Below, in pieces: positions 24,002 through 33,419 of a DNA stretch of 64,000 nucleotides (positions within the stretch are counted from its first letter, which is position 1; each line of letters opens with the position of its first letter). The position numbers and the translations under genes were made by a program. The DNA lies in NCBI GenBank assembly GCA_963783955.1, contig CAWAPN010000005.1, positions 744,001 through 808,000 on the forward strand, written 5' to 3'. The notes below the pieces were generated by a model that made no database searches, had not been told where the DNA came from, and saw only the letters and a program-made list of their open reading frames with translations. Source of the stretch: Acidiferrum sp963783955. Its GTDB lineage: Bacteria; Acidobacteriota; Terriglobia; Acidiferrales; UBA7541.

Positions 24002-26425
24002 CTATCGGCTGGGATGGGAGTCAGAACGGATCGCGGCGGAGACGGTGTTTTTGTTGGTCGACGTGACGCCGTAGAGTTTGCGGTACATGTCCGCGTTGCG
24101 GAGAACGATCTGGACGTACTCGCGGGTTTCCGTGAAGGGTATGGATTCGACGAATTCGGGAATTTCGTCGTAGTTGCGCTCGGATTTCCACAGAGTGAGG
24201 CGGTCTTCGCCTGCGTTGTAGGCCGCGGCGGCGTATTCGGGGGCGCCGGTCGTGCGGGTGAGTTCGGAGATGTAGAGCATGCCTAGTTCGATGTTGATGT
24301 TGGGATCGAAGAGAGAGGCTTTGCTGTAGCGCACCTTGCGCTCTTTGGCGAGGCGGCGACCTTCCTTCGGGAGAATTTGCATCAGGCCGATGGCGTTCGC
24401 GTGGGAGACAATGTCGGCCTGGAAGGTGGATTCCTGGCGGATCAGGCCGGCGGCGAACATGGGATCGAAATCGTTGCGTTCGGCTTCGCGGCGTAATTGG
24501 GATTCGTACGGGAGCGGGAAAAGAACTTTCCACGCGTTCACGGGGACCTCGTTAAACTTGCGCGAGTCGAAGCTGGCGATGGCCTGTCGGCCGTAGTTCA
24601 TACCCGAGGCGAAATGTCCCTGATCGAACGCGGCTTGCGCGGCTTCCACAAGAAAACGGGGAGAAGCCGTGGCGGCGTAGGCGGCCTTCAGTTCGAGTTC
24701 GGCGGAAGCGTCGAAAGCAATCGTGCGAAGCGCCTGGGCGCGGTTCCATCGATCGAGAACGTTAGGGGCGATAGGTTCGTCGAAAGCACGGAGCGGAGGA
24801 GCGGGAGGAATCTGTGCGAGGAAATCAGGCGCCTCGGCTTCGCCTGTGCCGAGTTTCTCGAGATGATTCGCCGCAGCTTCAGCGAAATAGCTGGTCGGGT
24901 AGCGATCGACGGTTTTCTCGAAATAGGCACGGGCGTGGGCGGGATTGCCGCTGCGTTCGGCATTGCGGCCGAGCCAGTAGAGCGCGTTGACGGCGCCGCC
25001 GGACACAGGATATTTGCGGAGGAAGGCGGTCATTTTGTCGTCGGCGTAGGGCTGCTTATCGAGATAAGCAACCCAGGCGATGCGCCATTCCGCGTTGTAG
25101 GCGTTCTTGCCGCCGGGGTAATTTTCAAGGACGCGCTGGTAATAATGAGAGGCCTTGCCGCGATCGAGAAGAACCCAATAGTAGTTGCCGGCGCCCATCA
25201 GGGCGTCTTCGGCCCAGTGACTTTGCGGATATTTCTCGGCTACCTTCTCGATGTTCGTGAGCATTTCCGTTTCGTTCTTGTCGGAACGATAGGCCTGAGA
25301 CACAGAGTAGAGGCGTTCAGCGTCGGCTTCGGGGTCGGTTGTATTCAAACTCGCGAGAAGACGCGGCGACGCTTTCGGATGCTGGCGCGATTCCGCAGCC
25401 CGTACGAGCGCACGCTGACGCATGGGGCTCGCGGGATCCTTGAGCATCGACGCTAATTTCCCGTATTCGGTGCGTGCTTCTTTCCATTTGTGAGCATCGT
25501 AAAACGCTTCGGCGCGCTGATTCTGGAGTTCAGCGCTGGAGTGGAGCATTTCGTCGCGAAGCTGCTTGGTCAGTTTGGACAGCGCCGTTGCAGCGTCTTT
25601 CGCTTCATCGGACATCGGGTACTTATAGAAGATCGTTTGATAGTCGGTTGCGGCGTCGGTGAGCTTGCGGGCCGACTCCTTGGCGCGCGCGCGAACGAGG
25701 AGTAGAGAGGGCCTGCTGGACATGCCGGGATAGGTCGCCAGCGCTTCCAGAGCTTCCTTGGGATGACCGAGTTCGACGGCAGTTGGAGCATAGACTTCGA
25801 GAACCTGCTCCTTGATGACCGTATCGGGGTAGTCCTTGAGAACAGTGGCGAATTCACGAGCGGCCTCCGCGCTGTTGTGACGCGCGCGCTCGGTTTGCGC
25901 GTTCCAGAAGAGAATGTATTCGCGGAGAAGCGGATCGGCTTTGGCTTTCTCGAGCCAGTTGGCGGCCTGCGGATAGCGAGCTTTGGAGTAATCGTCAAAA
26001 CCGAGAGCGAGAGCGGCGCGTTGGCCCCAGACGCTGGCGCTGTGCCTGTCGGCAAAGGCCGCGACCTTGTCGTAGGAGCCAGGCGTGCCGCGATGAAGAT
26101 CGCGCGCGAGGGGCGTCAATTCCTTTTGCGCTTCGGCGTCTTCCGGGGTGGCTGCGTCGAGAGCTGGAGAAGTCGTATGCGGTTGGCATCCGGTTTGGCA
26201 GGCGGGCGCCTTCGGATGCGTGGGCTTTTTCTTTTTGTGTTGCGTGGTTTGCGCGGACAATGCGGACGCGCAGAGAAACAAAAGAAGGAAAAACAAACCG
26301 CGAGAACGCAGCGACTGTCTGGCAGAACGAAAAGCCGCCGGGCTTGCAGTCTCGCCCTGCCCTACCGGAGCGTTAGCGTGACTTGCCGGCCGTGGCGTAA
26401 GGATATTCGCCGAGGCAGGACACAT
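24002..26425 (-). CDS. slt: soluble lytic transglycosylase (Slt70-like, GH23)
   Basis: About 807 residues: a signal peptide (SRGLFFLLLFLCASALSAQ), a basic Lys-rich linker, a long alpha-superhelix of TPR-like repeats, and a C-terminal SLT domain. In the last, FDPMFAAGLIRQESTFQADIVSHANAIGLMQILP has the catalytic Glu, and AAAAYNAGEDRLTLW is the second signature. It cleaves murein to 1,6-anhydro products in the periplasm. The start is uncertain: ATG 26425 overlaps the upstream gene by about 50 bases, and there is no good ribosome site nearby. Confidence 0.9.
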   Translation of the reverse strand: MCPASANILTPRPASHANAPVGQGETASPAAFRSARQSLRSRGLFFLLLFLCASALSAQTTQHKKKKPTHPKAPACQTGCQPHTTSPALDAATPEDAEAQKELTPLARDLHRGTPGSYDKVAAFADRHSASVWGQRAALALGFDDYSKARYPQAANWLEKAKADPLLREYILFWNAQTERARHNSAEAAREFATVLKDYPDTVIKEQVLEVYAPTAVELGHPKEALEALATYPGMSSRPSLLLVRARAKESARKLTDAATDYQTIFYKYPMSDEAKDAATALSKLTKQLRDEMLHSSAELQNQRAEAFYDAHKWKEARTEYGKLASMLKDPASPMRQRALVRAAESRQHPKASPRLLASLNTTDPEADAERLYSVSQAYRSDKNETEMLTNIEKVAEKYPQSHWAEDALMGAGNYYWVLLDRGKASHYYQRVLENYPGGKNAYNAEWRIAWVAYLDKQPYADDKMTAFLRKYPVSGGAVNALYWLGRNAERSGNPAHARAYFEKTVDRYPTSYFAEAAANHLEKLGTGEAEAPDFLAQIPPAPPLRAFDEPIAPNVLDRWNRAQALRTIAFDASAELELKAAYAATASPRFLVEAAQAAFDQGHFASGMNYGRQAIASFDSRKFNEVPVNAWKVLFPLPYESQLRREAERNDFDPMFAAGLIRQESTFQADIVSHANAIGLMQILPKEGRRLAKERKVRYSKASLFDPNINIELGMLYISELTRTTGAPEYAAAAYNAGEDRLTLWKSERNYDEIPEFVESIPFTETREYVQIVLRNADMYRKLYGVTSTNKNTVSAAIRSDSHPSR

Positions 26426-27155
26426 CGCCGTCAGCGAGAATTTCCACGAGCCACTTGTGGAAGTAATCCACCGGGTGGTCCATGAGAGGTTTGAATCTAC
26501 GATCGTATTCTCGATGGGCTTTCTCAATGTCGTCTTTCAACCGGATGCAGATGTCTTTGTGTTGGCGGCCGAGTTTAACCTGCTCCGGCCGTAACATCTT
26601 AATATCCTGCATCGAAACTTTGGCCACGCGATTTGCACGCTTGTGCAGCTCCTGTTCCTCAGGAGTTAACCGTGTGACATCAAAACCCGTTTCGACCGAA
26701 GGGGTTTCATCCGCTACTTCCAATTCTACCGGATATGGCGGCGGCTCTGCGGGCGCAAAGTCCTGGACCGGCGGCTCCAAAGGTACCAGAGGTACGGCGG
26801 CCGCGGCTTGTGGCATGGGAACCTGTGGAACAGGACGGGCCGGCGCCGGGGAAGCCTCGGGCAGCTGGAGAGCGATCGCCTTGGTGATGGTCTCTTCGAG
26901 GGGGCTGCGGGGGCCCGGCTGAAGAGACAGGGCGACGAAACGGGCAAGGACGTCCAGAGCTGCGGAAAGCGAGGCGGCTGAAGCCTGGGCGCGCAGGAGG
27001 GGAGGCAACGCATTGGTCGGCTTGGAGCTGGAGCATGCGGCAACCACGTCGTTGACGGCCTGTTGCAGCTCGAGCTCGGTCCGCTGGATGGCAGAGAGGT
27101 TGTCGCGGAGAGCACGCGCGACGGCTTGTTCGACGGCATTGGGTTCTGGTGACAT
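26373..27155 (-). CDS. conserved-looking hypothetical protein with proline-rich middle
   Basis: A 260-residue soluble protein from ATG 27155. The N-terminal third is helical (VEQAVARALRDNLSAIQRTELELQQAVNDVV), the middle (about 120-185) is rich in Pro and Ala and probably disordered, and the C-terminal 90 residues are charged and compact (SMQDIKMLRPEQVKLGRQ, IRLKDDIEKAHREYDRRFKPLMDHP). I recognise no family. An in-frame start at 27278 would add 41 residues without a ribosome site. It overlaps the lytic transglycosylase start and may be co-transcribed with it. Confidence 0.6.
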   Translation of the reverse strand: MSPEPNAVEQAVARALRDNLSAIQRTELELQQAVNDVVAACSSSKPTNALPPLLRAQASAASLSAALDVLARFVALSLQPGPRSPLEETITKAIALQLPEASPAPARPVPQVPMPQAAAAVPLVPLEPPVQDFAPAEPPPYPVELEVADETPSVETGFDVTRLTPEEQELHKRANRVAKVSMQDIKMLRPEQVKLGRQHKDICIRLKDDIEKAHREYDRRFKPLMDHPVDYFHKWLVEILADGDVSCLGEYPYATAGKSR

Positions 27156-27346
27156 ACCTGTTTTGGGGGGATTTTGCCGAATTTCCCCTGTTTTGCCATT
27201 TTGGGGGGTGGGGGAAGGGGCGTCAACAACGGAAGGCAGAGGTGTGTCCAAACTGGTGATGAGGATTTGGGTGGACAAAGCCGGCGAGGGAGGTTTGCCG
27301 GGAGGCGAGCACTTTTGAGAGGAGTTCGTCCAAGGCTTGCTGGGAT

Positions 27347-27535
27347 GATCACCTTTCTAAGGCAGCCATCCATGACAGAAGCAAGGCAAAGTTCCCGGTC
27401 GCCCTTCATGGGATGGGCGGTGAGGGCAACGATTGTAATGCGTTGCCCGGTGCCGAGTCCCTGGCCGCGGATCATTCTGGTGGCGGCCACGCCGCCGACA
27501 CGGGAGTGTTCTGCACCCCAAGCGAACGCTTGGCT
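27347..27535 (-). pseudogene. receiver-domain relic (response regulator or hybrid kinase)
   Basis: The minus strand reads VGGVAATRMIRGQGLGTGQ, then ITIVALTAHPMKGDRELC, then LASVMDGCLRKVI. This is the second half of a CheY-like receiver: the T/A position, the MKGDRE stretch and a degraded version of MDGYLSKPI in which the conserved Lys context is altered. No phospho-Asp half and no stop-bounded gene remain, so it is a fragment left beside the tmRNA gene. Confidence 0.6.
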
Positions 27536-27624
27536 GGATTCGGGTCAAGGCTGGACGAGGGAGGGAGGATCAGAGACCCAGTCGTAGTAAGTGAAGTTTG
27601 CTTTGAAGTGATAAAATAAGAACA

Positions 27625-27975
27625 GGGGGCGACACGGTTTCGACGGAAGCTGTCGCGTCCCGGAGGCATGCCGGGGGCCAACCGCCCGTAACTGGTCGGA
27701 AACTAGAACTGCCAACAACAACTTGGCACTTGCTGCTTAATTAATTAAGCACACGCTTCCCCGGGCTTTGTTCACGGGCCCGGATCGAGGCGTCATACAG
27801 TGAGCTGGCCTGAGCCTTTCGGTCCGCAAGGCTCGGGCGAGAACCATCGGACTAGCCGGCAGCGTTTCTTGCTCGTTCCAAGCGCAGCGGGCGAAAACAA
27901 CGAACTGAGATAAGCATGTAGGCTCCGTGGCGTAGCGCTTTTCGGACGGGGGTTCAACTCCCCCCGCCTCCACCA
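27625..27975 (+). ncRNA. ssrA: transfer-messenger RNA (tmRNA)
   Basis: The 5' end GGGGGCGACACGG pairs with the 3' CGCCTCC to form an alanine-type acceptor with G3:U70, followed by ACCA at 27972-27975. The T-arm GGGGGTTCAACTCCCCC is clear. The tag frame is 27711-27740 and encodes ANNNLALAA then TAA. The RNA rescues stalled ribosomes with SmpB, whose gene is not in the window. Confidence 0.97.
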
Positions 27976-28649
27976 TTTAATCGTCAGTTTTTATGCGGTG
28001 ATCTGGCGGGCCGGAGGGCGGGGCAAGCTGATCCATGACGACCTACAACCACGACAAAGTAGATCGGTCCGTTAATCAGCCGACGCGAGCTTCTCTATCG
28101 TCGGAATCAATTCGTCAACAAGTTCTGTTTTATCCAACAACGTCACCGCGCCAAAACTGTTCGCCAAAGCTTGGTTTCTCCATCGTTCGCTATGGATATC
28201 GCCACGATTAGCCATTTAGTTGAGTTTTAATGTCCTCATCTTGATTTGACAACCGCACTACTGGCGCTATTAGTGCGGCCTCCAAATGGGCGGAGCCGCT
28301 GCGCTCCAGCCGCCAAACCTTATCAGGTCAGGACAGGAGGGTTTGGCGCGGCTCCGCCCTGTCGATAGTGGATTCCCCTATTTACATCGAGCGAGCGGCC
28401 CATTGCGGTGCTGCCACCGAGCGGAGACTGTGGTTGCCGACTTTGTGGGAATTGGGCCAGTCTAGCAGAACGCGGCGTATGGGCGACTGGTGTGGGCACC
28501 TGTCGTGCGAAGTTTCGGATACGGCTTAGCTTCGACATCGCTAGCCCAGACGGGTACTGAGGTTTGCAACCTACTTGCACAGGCGGTGTTCTTGCAAGTG
28601 CGGCGATAAAGAGACATTATTTTGATTCAGTCTAAGGGCGGGTCAACCG
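27976..28649. other. intergenic, contains a long hairpin
   Basis: About 670 bases between tmRNA and the receiver-MEDS gene with no supported gene. The hairpin at 28288-28359 is listed separately. No further structure was recognised. Confidence 0.45.
28288..28359. repeat. long imperfect hairpin / REP-like inverted repeat
   Basis: Outer arms GGGCGGAGCCGC (28288-28299) and GCGGCTCCGCCC (28348-28359) are perfect complements. Inner arms CGCCAAACC (28311-28319) and GGTTTGGCG (28340-28348) also pair, leaving a bulge of about 11 bases on one side and a 20-base loop. No T-run follows. Confidence 0.6.
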
Positions 28650-29615
28650 TTGTCGTCAATCCGAATTCTCATAATTGATGATTATGCAGATTGGCGACGG
28701 CAAGTCCGTTTGCTGCTGCTTCAAGCACGGCCGGAATGGCAAGTCATCGCTGAGGCGTCGGATGGACTAGAAGCTGTTCAGAAAGCCCAAGACCTGAAAC
28801 CGGACATAATTCTGCTGGATATCGGTCTCCCCAAGTTGAACGGAATCGAAGCCGCGCGGCGGATACGACAATTCTCCCCCAGCTCCAAGATTATCTTCCT
28901 GAGTCAGAACCACGACCGCGATATCGTCCGGGGAGCTTTGGGTATGGGCGCTTTGGGTTACGTCCGCAAGACGGATGTCAAAAAGGAATTATTGCCAGCT
29001 GTGGATGCGGTTCTTCGGGGTGAGCAATTCGTCAGTACCAGCTCAGAAGGCCCGCAGTTCACCCGCACCGCAGGAGCCAGACTTCTTCACCGCCATGAGG
29101 TGCTGTTCTATTCCGATGACACAGTTCTTCTAGATCGCCTTACTCGCTTTGTTGCGAGCGCTCTCAAGGCCGGTAAAGCGGCAATTGTGCTCGTCACGAA
29201 GGCACACGCGGATAATCTTCTCCAAAGATTGCGGGCAGGGGGTGTGGATACAGATGGCGCCATTCAGGAAGGTACGTTTATTTTACAGGATGTTGCCAAG
29301 ACGCTTCCTACATTCATGGTCAAAGACGTGCCTGACGCGGCTCGATTTTTCGAGGTTGTGAGTGGTCTCATGGAGGCAGCCGCCAAAGCGGCAAAGCATT
29401 CTCGTGTTGTGGCTTGTGGAGAATGTTCACCTCTCTTGTTGGCGGAAGGAAAGCCGGACGCCGCGATCCGGATTGAACAAATTACCAACGACCTAGCCCA
29501 AACGCACAATGCCGATATCCTGTGTACATATCCATTGAGCAGCTTCCACGGGGAGGAAGACGAGCACGTTTTTCAGAGCATTTGTGCGCAACACTCAGCC
29601 GTTTATTCTCAATAA
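28650..29615 (+). CDS. response regulator with receiver and MEDS/DcmR sensory domain
   Basis: A 321-residue two-domain protein. Residues 1-125 are a receiver: acidic pair DDY near 10, phospho-Asp in IILLDIGLP near 57, S/T in FLSQN and the Lys in YVRKTD. Residues about 145-315 (HEVLFYSDDTVLLDRLTRFVASALKAGKAAIVLVTKAH, CGECSPLLL, CTYPLSSF) match the MEDS domain found in DcmR-type regulators. There is no DNA-binding domain, so output is probably by protein contact. Start is a TTG at 28650; no cognate kinase adjoins it, though a receiver relic lies 1.2 kb upstream. Confidence 0.82.
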   Translation: MSSIRILIIDDYADWRRQVRLLLLQARPEWQVIAEASDGLEAVQKAQDLKPDIILLDIGLPKLNGIEAARRIRQFSPSSKIIFLSQNHDRDIVRGALGMGALGYVRKTDVKKELLPAVDAVLRGEQFVSTSSEGPQFTRTAGARLLHRHEVLFYSDDTVLLDRLTRFVASALKAGKAAIVLVTKAHADNLLQRLRAGGVDTDGAIQEGTFILQDVAKTLPTFMVKDVPDAARFFEVVSGLMEAAAKAAKHSRVVACGECSPLLLAEGKPDAAIRIEQITNDLAQTHNADILCTYPLSSFHGEEDEHVFQSICAQHSAVYSQ

Positions 29616-29634
29616 AGTAAGACTCAATTCTAGG

Positions 29635-29844
29635 TTAATCTGCCGCGGCGGCGTCTCCCTTTGCGAGTTGGCCCAGGTCTTCTTCCGGCACCGCAAATTC
29701 AGCAGTGCCACAATCCAAGCAGACAACGATCTCGGGGAACACCCACACCGTGGGCTTGTCAATATTTTTTAATCCGGGAAAATGAATGCCCATCTCCGCG
29801 CTGAACTTGTTTTGGTTGATTGACCCGCACGCCTTGCAGGACAT
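29635..29844 (-). CDS. small zinc-ribbon-like protein
   Basis: A 69-residue protein with two CxxC knuckles, C-K-A-C near the N-terminus and C-L-D-C near residue 43, spaced as in zinc ribbons. The segment between them (KFSAEMGIHFPGLKNIDKPTVWVFPEIVV) is strand-rich. The tail is Ala-rich and probably disordered. ATG 29844 starts right before the first knuckle; an upstream start at 29862 is possible. Convergent with the receiver-MEDS gene. Role unknown. Confidence 0.68.
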   Translation of the reverse strand: MSCKACGSINQNKFSAEMGIHFPGLKNIDKPTVWVFPEIVVCLDCGTAEFAVPEEDLGQLAKGDAAAAD

Positions 29845-29862
29845 ACCGCTCACTCCGTTCAA

Positions 29863-30187
29863 ATAAAGTTATGTAACTAACATATAATCATACGGTGATA
29901 CGCAATCATCGTTATTGTAGGGTGATTTTGCAGCGGGAGGAGTCGGTGGACGGTTGCGAACTAGTGACATCGCGAAGCGGGATTCTATCAGTTATTCAGG
30001 ATCAAGTCCAAATTTGTCTGTAAGGAAATGTAAGTACTGGTCTCTACAGCGTGACCGAACCGTGTTTGTCAGGCACGGCACCGGAAGGAGAGGCGCTGGC
30101 ACCGGGACGTTCCGGTAATCGCGTTAGGGCCCATCGCGACATTAGATCTAGCATCCATATTTCCGATGGAGTTATGATGGCTGACTC
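29863..30187. other. intergenic, nothing recognised
   Basis: About 325 bases, AT-richer than its surroundings near 29870-29925 (CATATAATCATACGGTGATA). This AT-rich part may hold the promoter of the small zinc-ribbon gene on the minus strand. No gene or RNA was identified. Confidence 0.35.
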
Positions 30188-31276
30188 GTGGTGCTGCGAT
30201 TTGCAGTGATGGTATATCATTCAGTTGAGGCCATTCCGGACTCTGGGCTTTCGGCTTCCGGTGCAGCCAAAATGAGATGTTGCCTGCTGGCTTCGCTTGC
30301 TCGGAAGCCCGAAACCCACGGCAGCCGAACCGCTTCCCGTCTAACCGCGTTTGTTTTTTCCGTCGCAATAGGGCTATTCGCGACTGTCGCGGCTACGAAA
30401 ACCCTACCGGCCAGATCATCTCAAGAAAGAAAAAAGAAGGTCTCGGACTTATACTGGAATCCGCCGCAAGTGGACGCTAGCATGCCTTTCATATCGACGG
30501 CGCCGCCCTGTTCGCTTCCTGATGTGTTGAAACAGGCCGGAGAACGCACCGGAGAGCTAGTCGAACACCTACGGAAGTTTATCGCTCGAGAGCAGATTCG
30601 ATATGAACAAACCGGCAGATCGGAAGTAAATGGTGTGTCTATGACCGGCGAGTCCTTCCCGATTCGCCCCGGACAAATAGAGATGTCAGGCACCGAGAAG
30701 TTCGATTACTTAGTTGATTTCCAAGAAACATCCGAGCCACTCAACATTCATGAAATTCGCACACGTCTAGATGAGACGGACGACAGCCAGCTCAGCCACT
30801 TTTTGGACAAAGGGCTGCCGGTCTTAGCTCTGGTTTTCTATCCTACCCTGCGAAGCGACTATGAAATGCGCTGCGAAGGTTTGACGCAGTGGGGGAGCCA
30901 GCCTACATGGGTAGTTCATTTTCAGCAGATTAAAGGGAAGCGTCCCCGTACTTTGACAATGCAAACCCCAACGGGGATATTCCCGGTAGGTCTCAAGGGG
31001 CGTGCCTGGATCGCGGCGGACTCCGGCCAAGTGATGCACATCGAAACGAATCTGCTGGAAGGGATTCTCATCATCGATCTACGGGAGATCGCGATTTCGG
31101 TGGATTACGCGCCGGTAAAATCTCAGCTGCAAAATCTGGAAATTTGGTTACCCCAATTCGTCGTAGCGTACACGGACTACGACAAACGCCGGATGATCAT
31201 TGAACACACTTTTTCCGACTTCCAGCTCTTTTCCGTCCAAACGCAAGAAACCATTCAGAAGCCCAAGGAGCCGTGA
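30188..31276 (+). CDS. exported hypothetical protein
   Basis: Up to 362 residues. A hydrophobic segment (LTAFVFSVAIGLFATVAATKTLPA) near residues 52-75 looks like a signal peptide, so the true start is probably downstream of GTG 30188, for example ATG 30272. The mature part has two cysteines (PPCSLPDVLK, EMRCEGL) and alternates strands and helices; RTLTMQTPTGIFPVGLKGRAWIAADSGQVMHIETNL suggests a beta-rich lipocalin- or LolA-like fold, but no family is recognised. Its stop overlaps the following GTG by 4 bases. Confidence 0.65.
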   Translation: MVLRFAVMVYHSVEAIPDSGLSASGAAKMRCCLLASLARKPETHGSRTASRLTAFVFSVAIGLFATVAATKTLPARSSQERKKKVSDLYWNPPQVDASMPFISTAPPCSLPDVLKQAGERTGELVEHLRKFIAREQIRYEQTGRSEVNGVSMTGESFPIRPGQIEMSGTEKFDYLVDFQETSEPLNIHEIRTRLDETDDSQLSHFLDKGLPVLALVFYPTLRSDYEMRCEGLTQWGSQPTWVVHFQQIKGKRPRTLTMQTPTGIFPVGLKGRAWIAADSGQVMHIETNLLEGILIIDLREIAISVDYAPVKSQLQNLEIWLPQFVVAYTDYDKRRMIIEHTFSDFQLFSVQTQETIQKPKEP

Positions 31277-31530
31277 TCGACTTCCACCTACTGCCCGGTG
31301 GTCGGCGCTTAGATACTGGGACCGACTCTTCCCGGTTTTCGCCGGGCCGGATCGCGCTTATCTACGCGCGCCTCGGTCAAAAGGACAAGGCTCTTGCCTG
31401 CCTCGAAAAAGCAAAAAGGGAGGACGCTCCATCGCTCTCCGATTCCGGCTTTGAGAGTCTGCGTACCCACCCGCGGTTCAAGGTTCTGCAAGCACGGCTC
31501 GTTAAAGCTTCGGCCTGCGCTGCTTACTAG
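31273..31530 (+). pseudogene. C-terminal TPR fragment
   Basis: An 85-codon frame whose middle reads RIALIYARLGQKDKALACL, EKAKREDAPSL and FESLRTHPRFKVLQARL. This is the last repeat and closing segment of the large kinase-TPR or winged-helix-TPR proteins common in such genomes. The first 20 residues are unrelated to that family. It overlaps the upstream stop as GTGA, so it may still be translated as a passenger, but it reads best as debris. Confidence 0.5.
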
Positions 31531-32181
31531 CCTGGATTATTCACGAATTTGCTGGCGAAAAAAGAAAAGGAGCTCCGAAAGATTGATGAACACTGGGTTC
31601 TAGCCCTGCTGTTAACAATTCCGTGGCGAACGGGTGCGGGAAGAAATGAGCGTGGACACTCGGGGTTTTCACACTATCGAACAGCGTCCTCAAGGCGCGT
31701 TGATAATCCCCGACAGCAGAGGTCGGCTTTGATACTCCCGACCCCAAAAAATGGTCTTGGCGTTGATAGCTTTGAGCGCGTCTACCGCCTTTGGTGGGAG
31801 CGGGCAAAATCGGCTTCCCAGTATCTGCCCTCTGTGACAAACGAGGCATCGGTCGTCACGCCGGAAGCGTCATCGATTTCGACGATGATTTTGCGACCGG
31901 CCGTCGGATCACGAGATTGGTTCAGGAATAACACGATGGTGAATCTGTTGCACAATCTCCGATTACTTAGATAACGGCGTCTACGATTCTTCCGCCGTAC
32001 ATGGAGACGCGAATGTGTTCGGCGACTTTGTAGGATTTGGCAGACATCGGGACTAGTCTGAATACGTCTCGGTGCCTGAATCTTGGACACTTCGGTGAGC
32101 CTCTGTTAATGTCCAACTAAACGCGAAGGCGGAGATTGCCTGTCCGGCGAGTTCTCTTTTGATCGCTAGGAGGTCTTGTCA
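31531..32181. other. intergenic with a degraded small gene on the minus strand
   Basis: About 650 bases. On the minus strand from ATG 32047, MSAKSYKVAEHIRVSMYGGRIVDAVI ends in TAA at 31967-31969; a continuation in another frame (AGRKIIVEIDDASGVTTD) follows to about 31850. This looks like a small gene broken by a frameshift. Nothing else is recognised. Confidence 0.35.
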
Positions 32182-32865
32182 ATGTCTGAAGCTGGAGGTT
32201 CCAACATCGAAGTCGCCCAGCACCTCAGCAAGCGCAAAGAATCGCCGCAGTCTTTAGGACACGAAATATTGGAGGTCGCGGAGGCGGTCGTGCTCGCCCT
32301 AGTCGCCATCGCTACTGCCTGGAGCGGCTATCAGGCAGCGCTCTGGACCGGACATCAGGCAGAACTTTACGGGCAGGCCAGCAAACTCCGGGTTGAAGCC
32401 GAGGGAGCCGCCACGTATGCCAATCAGGAGCGTTTGTATAACGCTTCGACCGTGGTTGAGTGGCTGCAGGCGGAAGCCCACAGCGACAAAAAGCTCGCCG
32501 ATCTTTTTGAGCGGCGTTTCCTCCCCGAATTTCGTCCCGCCTTTGAAGCTTGGAAAAACACCGACCCGCTTAACAACCCCAAGGCTCCGGCGGCCCCTCA
32601 GCTGATGTCGGAATACAGAAGCTCCAAGACGGAAGAAGCTGCCAGGTTGAATGACCAAGCCACCGAAGTTTTCGAGCAAGGCACTCGGGCCCGGCAGCAC
32701 TCCGACGAATACGTGAGAGTAACTGTAACCCTGGCAACCGTGCTACTGCTGATTGCCATCAGCCAGCGTTTCAAGACTCGTGGTGTGCGCATTGGACTGC
32801 TGGTGGTCGCCATTTTCCTACTGTTTGTTCCGATTTACCAAATTCTTACGCTGCCCCGAGCGTAA
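32182..32865 (+). CDS. membrane protein, DUF4337-like
   Basis: A 227-residue protein with one membrane segment near residues 35-55 (VAEAVVLALVAIATAWSGYQAAL), a long charged helical middle probably forming a coiled coil, and two C-terminal membrane segments (VTVTLATVLLLIAISQ and IGLLVVAIFLLFVPIYQIL). This outline matches DUF4337-type proteins of unknown function. ATG 32182 has GGAGG eight bases upstream; TTG 32176 is less likely. Stands alone. Confidence 0.72.
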   Translation: MSEAGGSNIEVAQHLSKRKESPQSLGHEILEVAEAVVLALVAIATAWSGYQAALWTGHQAELYGQASKLRVEAEGAATYANQERLYNASTVVEWLQAEAHSDKKLADLFERRFLPEFRPAFEAWKNTDPLNNPKAPAAPQLMSEYRSSKTEEAARLNDQATEVFEQGTRARQHSDEYVRVTVTLATVLLLIAISQRFKTRGVRIGLLVVAIFLLFVPIYQILTLPRA

Positions 32866-32995
32866 AACAACCACTTTGGAGTGCCCAACAACGCCAACAA
32901 ATATTAGGTATGGCTCCGGAAGGAGGCTCCCGGCCCTTTCTGATGGAAGGGCTGAAACGAAAGGCGTATGCACCTGAAGTAATGTCTGCCGGGGA

Positions 32996-33277
32996 TTGTG
33001 GCCAGGGGGATCCTGTAAGGTCGATCCGCAGCAATACAAGGTGGAGATCGACAACGCACGGGTACGGGTGTTGCGGATTCCCTATGGGCCACATGAAAAA
33101 TCGCTGATGCATTCTCACCCGAAAGCGGCGGTGGTGTTCTCTTCGGACGCTCAGGTTCGATTCCATTCGCCGGATGGAAAATCACAGGACGAAACTGTCA
33201 AGGCTGGTGTCGTTGTTGCCGCCGTAGCGGCCTCAGCGCCAGAGCTTACGACAGGAAGATGGCCGTACAAAGGCTGA
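32996..33277 (+). pseudogene. truncated cupin-like gene
   Basis: The frame reads DPQQYKVEIDNARVRVLRI, PYGPHEKSLMHSHPKAAVVF and VRFHSPDGKSQDETVKAG, the first two thirds of a small exported cupin family with the H-x-H-P metal motif. The signal peptide is missing (the frame starts at a TTG without a ribosome site). After VKAG the sequence no longer follows the expected tryptophan and histidine-rich end. Both ends appear lost. Confidence 0.5.
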
Positions 33278-33419
33278 ACGCCAAAAGCGTGGAAGAAATC
33301 GCTCGATTCATATTTTCCTGTCCTCACAACAGGTGAGTGAGCGGAAGGCAAAAACTCTAGCATAGAATCGCGAACCCGATAAAAAGAGTTTGCAGAGAAT
33401 CGGAAGCAGGGCGAGGATC

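Noticed and set aside
27705..27741. Very short ORF in the tmRNA region
   Set aside because: It is the tmRNA tag reading frame, not an independent gene.
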